Of a DNA stretch of 64,000 nt, positions 60,901-64,000 are shown one piece after another (positions within the stretch are counted from its first letter, which is position 1; each line of letters opens with the position of its first letter). This DNA comes from an uncultured Muribaculaceae bacterium (GTDB taxonomy: Bacteria > Bacteroidota > Bacteroidia > Bacteroidales > Muribaculaceae): assembly GCA_910586895.1 (NCBI GenBank), contig CAJUIW010000007.1, forward strand, positions 1-64,000. The letters are read 5' to 3'. The notes beneath the pieces are model-generated. The model did no database searches. It had not been told where the DNA came from and saw nothing but the letters and a program-made list of their open reading frames with translations. The position numbers and the translations under genes are program-made.

Positions 60901-61827
60901 TATCTGATAAAGAAGTATCTGGATCTGATGAATGGCAACATCAGTCTATACAGCAAGGAGGGGCAGGGGACATCGTTTGCCGTGACTCTGCCTATCACTG
61001 ACAAGCTGCTGCCGCAGAACAGGCCGGATACTACATCTGAGGATAGCTGCCGCCCCAAGATTCTTATAGTTGAGGACAATACCCAGATAGGCGGATTCAT
61101 AAAGGATATTCTTAAGGATAAATACAAATGTCTTACCGCCGAAAACGGGCGTTCGGGGATAGCGATAGCATCGTCATTTATCCCGGACCTGATAATCGTG
61201 GATGAAATGATGCCGATAATGAGCGGGCTTGAGATGGTAAAGCTGTTGAAGCAGCATCCTCGCCTCTCTTATGTGCCTATAATAATGCTGACTGCCAAAT
61301 CGGACAATAAGACTGAGAATGAAAGCATAAAGCTTGGTATCGATGTGTTCATGACCAAGCCTTTTGAGCCATCGGCTCTGCTTGGACGGATAAGCCGGCT
61401 GCTTAAATCCGTCTCAGAAATCAAGGAGCGTGTACGCATACAGACAATTGCCGAGGCTGAAGCCAAACCAATCGAGGCGGAATCAGCTAATGAGAAAATG
61501 CTTGCCAGAATTGCGAAGATCATAGAGGAAAATATATCTGACCCGGATCTGAATGTAAACTTTCTGTGTGAGAAAAGCGGCATGGCGACCAAACAGCTCT
61601 ACCGGCTTATTAAAAAATATATGGGAATATCTCCGCTTGACTATATCAGGCGTGTGCGTCTGCAGAAGGCAGCCATGCTGTTGAGTCAGCACCGGTTCAC
61701 CGTTTCGGAGATCAGCTACATGGTAGGATTCAAGACTCCGTCATATTTCGCCAAATGTTTTCAGGCGCAGTTCGGAGTTAAACCGAGTCAGTACCAATCG
61801 GACGATGAGGCTATAGATAAGAAATAG
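57907..61827 (+). CDS. Hybrid two-component regulator (HTCS) with double beta-propeller sensor
   Basis: About 1306 residues. I chose ATG 57907 (MKITVVAKVLSRVFC), which begins a signal peptide; the frame is open to 57757, but that part contains the operator and promoter. The periplasmic sensor has Reg_prop propeller repeats (DSRGIMWLGTNSGLYFYD, DAQNNVWAGHERGF, DTKDNLWLGGTNGVIRL), then a Y_Y_Y domain (about 680-755). One TM lies at about 762-785. HisKA has its phospho-His in SISHDFKTPL (near 820), HATPase_c has GTGLGLYLIKKY, the receiver has LIIVDEMMPIMSG (about 1095-1107), and AraC-type HTH lies at about 1200-1306. It probably senses a glycan fragment and activates the adjacent SusC gene. Confidence 0.95.
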   Translation: MKITVVAKVLSRVFCIILVFALSQRISSAPYLPEPELSWKNVTVGDKKTAVFCLFMDSRGIMWLGTNSGLYFYDGVTTHPVGRTELSGTQVYSIVEKDNNLYIGSNNGLLIYDYSSGLVKESGIDTPKEIRALLLVDDDIWVGGLDGISRFNIRDRSIKDYSKGLPHKSVYSILRDSRGIVYAGTYNGLARWDPREEVFKSMKVRTSDGGRFNTLFANCLLESHDCESIYIGGEGSLYKYSPANEHWERIALAGNNNIKSLYRGDSGQILVGTDDGVFEISGDVIRHYRHDSRQELTLADNEIWCIYADAQNNVWAGHERGFSIASNSHSIRMIKLSALAHSGEGNEIHSIYRDTKDNLWLGGTNGVIRLSDGSTPHWYRHSELQNSLSHNRVRAIHEDADHTVWFATDGGINRFNRGSEDFDAFHIVDNHGSYNSNWVYTLTEDDTHFWIGSFLNGLQYVDKARLSGPDRTIVSDLSINADSPSAGLANNLVNDMVKDRAGDIWILLFRDNSVTRFTPSSKKFVKYDIFELTGGYPTHISSDNQGRIWCAFKGGAVVFSTSAGAEHRIVRFPHTNSDETILALGKVGQGMWISTHSNVWYVDGNRLDAILLPIPQKSYTAIYEDPVSHKVYLGGTDEILEVDGNITGNTVDYRTIRMVLNDRGEGNLNLSDIKGGASGMTIPYGGNITLVVSSLDYSPESVHRYMYKLADSPADTLGGWVVMPEGANSITFTDLKMGDYSVLVRVVGSPLSPIEIPLTVKAPWMLSWWAIIIYILIAAGIVCWIVWYMRMRNSRTLQEQERQTALENVERKLLFLSSISHDFKTPLSMILGPVSLMKEKAKDAESKKSLEAIYDNAVRLNNMIHRTLELQHLEDTEENLLILSIFDVVDFCRGVFEVFKENNPQKNFVFHTSTSQILIEADAVKFESVITNLLSNACKYSDDGSTISFGISKHEEVVEIVVSDDGVGISDIDQSLVFQRMFRAPSTSKLKEGTGLGLYLIKKYLDLMNGNISLYSKEGQGTSFAVTLPITDKLLPQNRPDTTSEDSCRPKILIVEDNTQIGGFIKDILKDKYKCLTAENGRSGIAIASSFIPDLIIVDEMMPIMSGLEMVKLLKQHPRLSYVPIIMLTAKSDNKTENESIKLGIDVFMTKPFEPSALLGRISRLLKSVSEIKERVRIQTIAEAEAKPIEAESANEKMLARIAKIIEENISDPDLNVNFLCEKSGMATKQLYRLIKKYMGISPLDYIRRVRLQKAAMLLSQHRFTVSEISYMVGFKTPSYFAKCFQAQFGVKPSQYQSDDEAIDKK

Positions 61828-61863
61828 GACAAATACTCCAATATGACATCGTTAGCGGGCTTG

Positions 61864-61900
61864 ATGTCCGATATATTGTATGAATTGTCCGATAATATGT
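61864..61900 (+). promoter_or_regulatory. Candidate HTCS operator upstream of the partial susC
   Basis: TGTCCGATA at 61865-61873 and again at 61886-61894, an exact 9-bp direct repeat with a 21-bp period, with TGT matching again at 61877 and 61898. The proximal GTCCG starts 36 bp before the -7 box. This suits a dimer of an AraC-type output domain. Confidence 0.65.
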
Positions 61901-61922
61901 CATGGCGAAACAACATGAGATC

Positions 61923-61930
61923 TATATTTG
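61923..61930 (+). promoter_or_regulatory. -7 promoter element of the partial susC gene
   Basis: TATATTTG matches TAnnTTTG. The predicted leader is about 120 nt to the start codon at 62059. Confidence 0.55.
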
Positions 61931-62058
61931 CACTACCTCAAGCGGGTATGATTGTAAGGTAAAGAAAGATTGAGTTTTGTTTTTTGTTCGGAAATGGCTC
62001 TAATACCATTTTTTCATATTTATAACCTTGAATTACTTTAAACAATAATACATTTCTA

Positions 62059-64000
62059 ATGGACAAAGCGATTTGTGCTTCCGAAATAAGGAGTTGGTTG
62101 TTGGGACTTATCCTGTCAATCCTCTTTATACCCGTTTCGGCTTATGCACAGAACCAACGGACAGTTACGGGTACTGTCATTGACGAGACCGGCGAACCGC
62201 TGATAGGGGCATCGGTCAAAGTTGTAGGGGAGGCCATTGGAGCCGCCACCGATATAGACGGTCATTTTTCCCTAAAGGTGCCGGACAACGTGAAACAGTT
62301 GATGGTGTCCTATGTAGGCTACGAAAGTGTGACGGTTGATATTACTTCGGGTGTGATGGAAATAATCATGAAGCCGAATACAGAGGTGCTGGATGAGGTG
62401 GTAGTGATTGGTTATGGAGTCAGGAAGAAGGATGACCTTACGGGCTCTATATCCACCGTAAGCGAAAAGGATTTTAACAAAGGTATGATATCCTCACCGG
62501 AGGAGCTTGTAAACGGTAAGATTGCCGGTGTGCAGATAGTGAGTGGTGGCGGTTCTCCCACATCCGGCTCTACTATCCGCGTGCGTGGTGGAGCTTCGCT
62601 CAATGCCTCAAATGATCCTCTTATAGTACTTGACGGTGTACCGATGGAAGTTGGCGGTTCCGTGAGCGGCAGTGGTAACTTCCTGAGTCTGATCAATCCA
62701 AATGATATTGAAAGCATGACCGTGCTTAAGGATGCCTCATCAACGGCCATATATGGTTCGCGCGCATCCAATGGTGTGATAATCATAACTACCAAAAAAG
62801 GTAAAGGCGATGGGATAAAGGTGTCGTTCCAGACCACTAATTCCGTATCCACCAAGACAAAGACTTCCGACATGCTCTCTACTGATGAATTTATCAATAT
62901 TGTAAATGAATTGGGTACTGACCGTCAGAAATCACTTCTGGGCAATAGCCGTACAAACTGGAATGACCAGATCTATCAGGCTGCATTCGGTACGGATAAT
63001 AACCTCAGCATATCAGGTAGAGCGGCATCATGGTTGCCGTTCCGAGTATCGGCCGGAGCATATTATCAGGATGGTATCTTACGTACTGACAATGCAAAGC
63101 GATTTACCGGAAATCTTAATCTGACTCCTTCGTTTTTCCATGATGAACTCCGCTTCCAGTTCAGCTTGAAGGGAACATATTCACGAAACCGTTTTGCTGA
63201 CACTGACGCGATATGGGGCGGTGCTACACTGAATCCTACCATACCTGTTTATTCAGGGAATGATGCTTTTGGAGGCTATAATGAAGCTGTCGATGCCAAT
63301 GGTATTCCTGTCACGGGGGCGTTAGCCAATGCTGTTGGTAAGCTGAATCAGTATCACTCTACCTCAAATGTATACCGTGTGATAGGAAATGTCGATGTCG
63401 ACTGGAACATCCGTTGGGTAAAAGGGCTTCGTCTGCATGCTACCGGAGGCTACGATTGGTCAAAGGGAGAGGGTGAGATTTACGTTCCTAAAGAAGCTAT
63501 TTCATACTACACAACCGGAGGTCGTGACTACAAGTATGGTCCGCAGAAGAACTATAACCGGTTATTGACAGTATATGCCAATTATAACCGCGACTTCGAT
63601 GCCATTAATTCAAATCTGGATGTGACTTTCGGTTATGACTATCAGTATTGGAAGTACACCACTCCGTTCTATGCAGTTCTGAATGTGGATGGTGTTCAGC
63701 AATCCACATCGGCAGCTACTGATCAGCGTCATTCACTCCTGTCATACTACGGACGTCTGAACTATACCTTCATGAACCGGTATCTTCTGACGGCCACTGT
63801 TCGCCGTGACGGTTCATCGCGATTCTCAAAGGACAACCGTTGGGGTACCTTCCCGTCGGTAGCTCTTGCATGGCGTGTGTCACAGGAGAATTTCTTTGAA
63901 CCTCTACGTGGCTGGGTCAACGATTTTAAGCTTCGTGCTTCCTACGGTGTGACTGGTCAGCAGGACGGTATCTCTAACTATGGTTATATACCTGTGTATA
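62059..64000 (+). CDS. SusC/RagA-type TonB-dependent importer, cut by window end
   Basis: At least 647 codons, open to the last base, so the 3' part lies outside the window. A signal peptide (WLLGLILSILFIPVSAYAQ) is followed by a CarboxypepD-like domain (TVTGTVIDETGEPLIGASV, about residues 34-52). Then come DEVVVIGYG (about 113-121), plug motifs LVNGKIAGVQIVSGGG, IRVRGGASLNASNDPLIVLDG (in part) and MTVLKDASSTAIYGSRASNG (about 216-235), and barrel strands with RRDGSSRFSKDNRWGTFPSV. A SusD gene and enzymes are expected just to the right. Control is probably by the HTCS encoded upstream. Confidence 0.95.
   Translation, partial: MDKAICASEIRSWLLGLILSILFIPVSAYAQNQRTVTGTVIDETGEPLIGASVKVVGEAIGAATDIDGHFSLKVPDNVKQLMVSYVGYESVTVDITSGVMEIIMKPNTEVLDEVVVIGYGVRKKDDLTGSISTVSEKDFNKGMISSPEELVNGKIAGVQIVSGGGSPTSGSTIRVRGGASLNASNDPLIVLDGVPMEVGGSVSGSGNFLSLINPNDIESMTVLKDASSTAIYGSRASNGVIIITTKKGKGDGIKVSFQTTNSVSTKTKTSDMLSTDEFINIVNELGTDRQKSLLGNSRTNWNDQIYQAAFGTDNNLSISGRAASWLPFRVSAGAYYQDGILRTDNAKRFTGNLNLTPSFFHDELRFQFSLKGTYSRNRFADTDAIWGGATLNPTIPVYSGNDAFGGYNEAVDANGIPVTGALANAVGKLNQYHSTSNVYRVIGNVDVDWNIRWVKGLRLHATGGYDWSKGEGEIYVPKEAISYYTTGGRDYKYGPQKNYNRLLTVYANYNRDFDAINSNLDVTFGYDYQYWKYTTPFYAVLNVDGVQQSTSAATDQRHSLLSYYGRLNYTFMNRYLLTATVRRDGSSRFSKDNRWGTFPSVALAWRVSQENFFEPLRGWVNDFKLRASYGVTGQQDGISNYGYIPVY

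Noticed and set aside
1..64000. tRNA genes, CRISPR arrays and insertion sequences
   Set aside because: No tRNA arm patterns, regularly spaced repeats or transposase genes were found on either strand.

Overview
The window comes from a Bacteroidales chromosome, most likely Muribaculaceae or a close relative (inference). The evidence is two SusC/SusD-type loci, two hybrid two-component regulators, many TonB-dependent receptors, lipoproteins with Bacteroidetes-type leaders, T9SS-like C-terminal tails, an HmuYRSTUV haem locus, and promoters that repeatedly match the Bacteroidetes -7 element TAnnTTTG. I saw no tRNA, rRNA, CRISPR array or insertion sequence. Base composition is fairly even, except for an A+T-richer three-gene block at 49.6-52.8 kb.

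Left part (0-25 kb). A lone tyrosine recombinase and a thioredoxin-fold lipoprotein without its cysteines precede a haem acquisition operon. That operon holds a tandem calycin lipoprotein, HmuY, HmuR, the CobN-like HmuS and an ExbB/DUF2149 membrane module. Next come a galM/nucleotidyltransferase pair, priA, a very large BspA-like surface protein, a BASS-type transporter with a TSCPD protein, and a class A beta-lactamase coupled to a membrane-anchored beta-propeller.

Middle (25-45 kb). A fructan utilisation locus is arranged around a fructose-type hybrid sensor. One arm runs leftward (SusC, SusD, then a GH32 remnant). The other runs rightward (GH32 fructanase, MFS sugar transporter, fructokinase). 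Together they would bind and import fructan, hydrolyse it, take up fructose and phosphorylate it. After an orphan HigA antitoxin, an aldo/keto reductase and a double GNAT protein, a TPP riboswitch controls a thiamine uptake pair (TonB receptor plus PnuT).

Right part (45-64 kb). This holds two secreted proteins of unknown role, a voltage-gated cation channel with a structured leader, and a compact DUF262 / AAA ATPase (DUF3696) / unknown-protein cassette. The cassette sits behind a duplicated promoter that encloses a terminator, and it looks like a candidate defence module. It is followed by a tRNA-dihydrouridine synthase, a TonB receptor overlapping a secreted DUF362 protein, a DJ-1/PH-domain pair, and a second hybrid two-component regulator. 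The last gene is a SusC-type receptor cut off by the window end. The regulator and this SusC gene both carry GTCCG direct repeats with a 21-bp period upstream of their promoters, which I read as the regulator's operator.

All functional calls come from motif recognition by eye. No database search was run.
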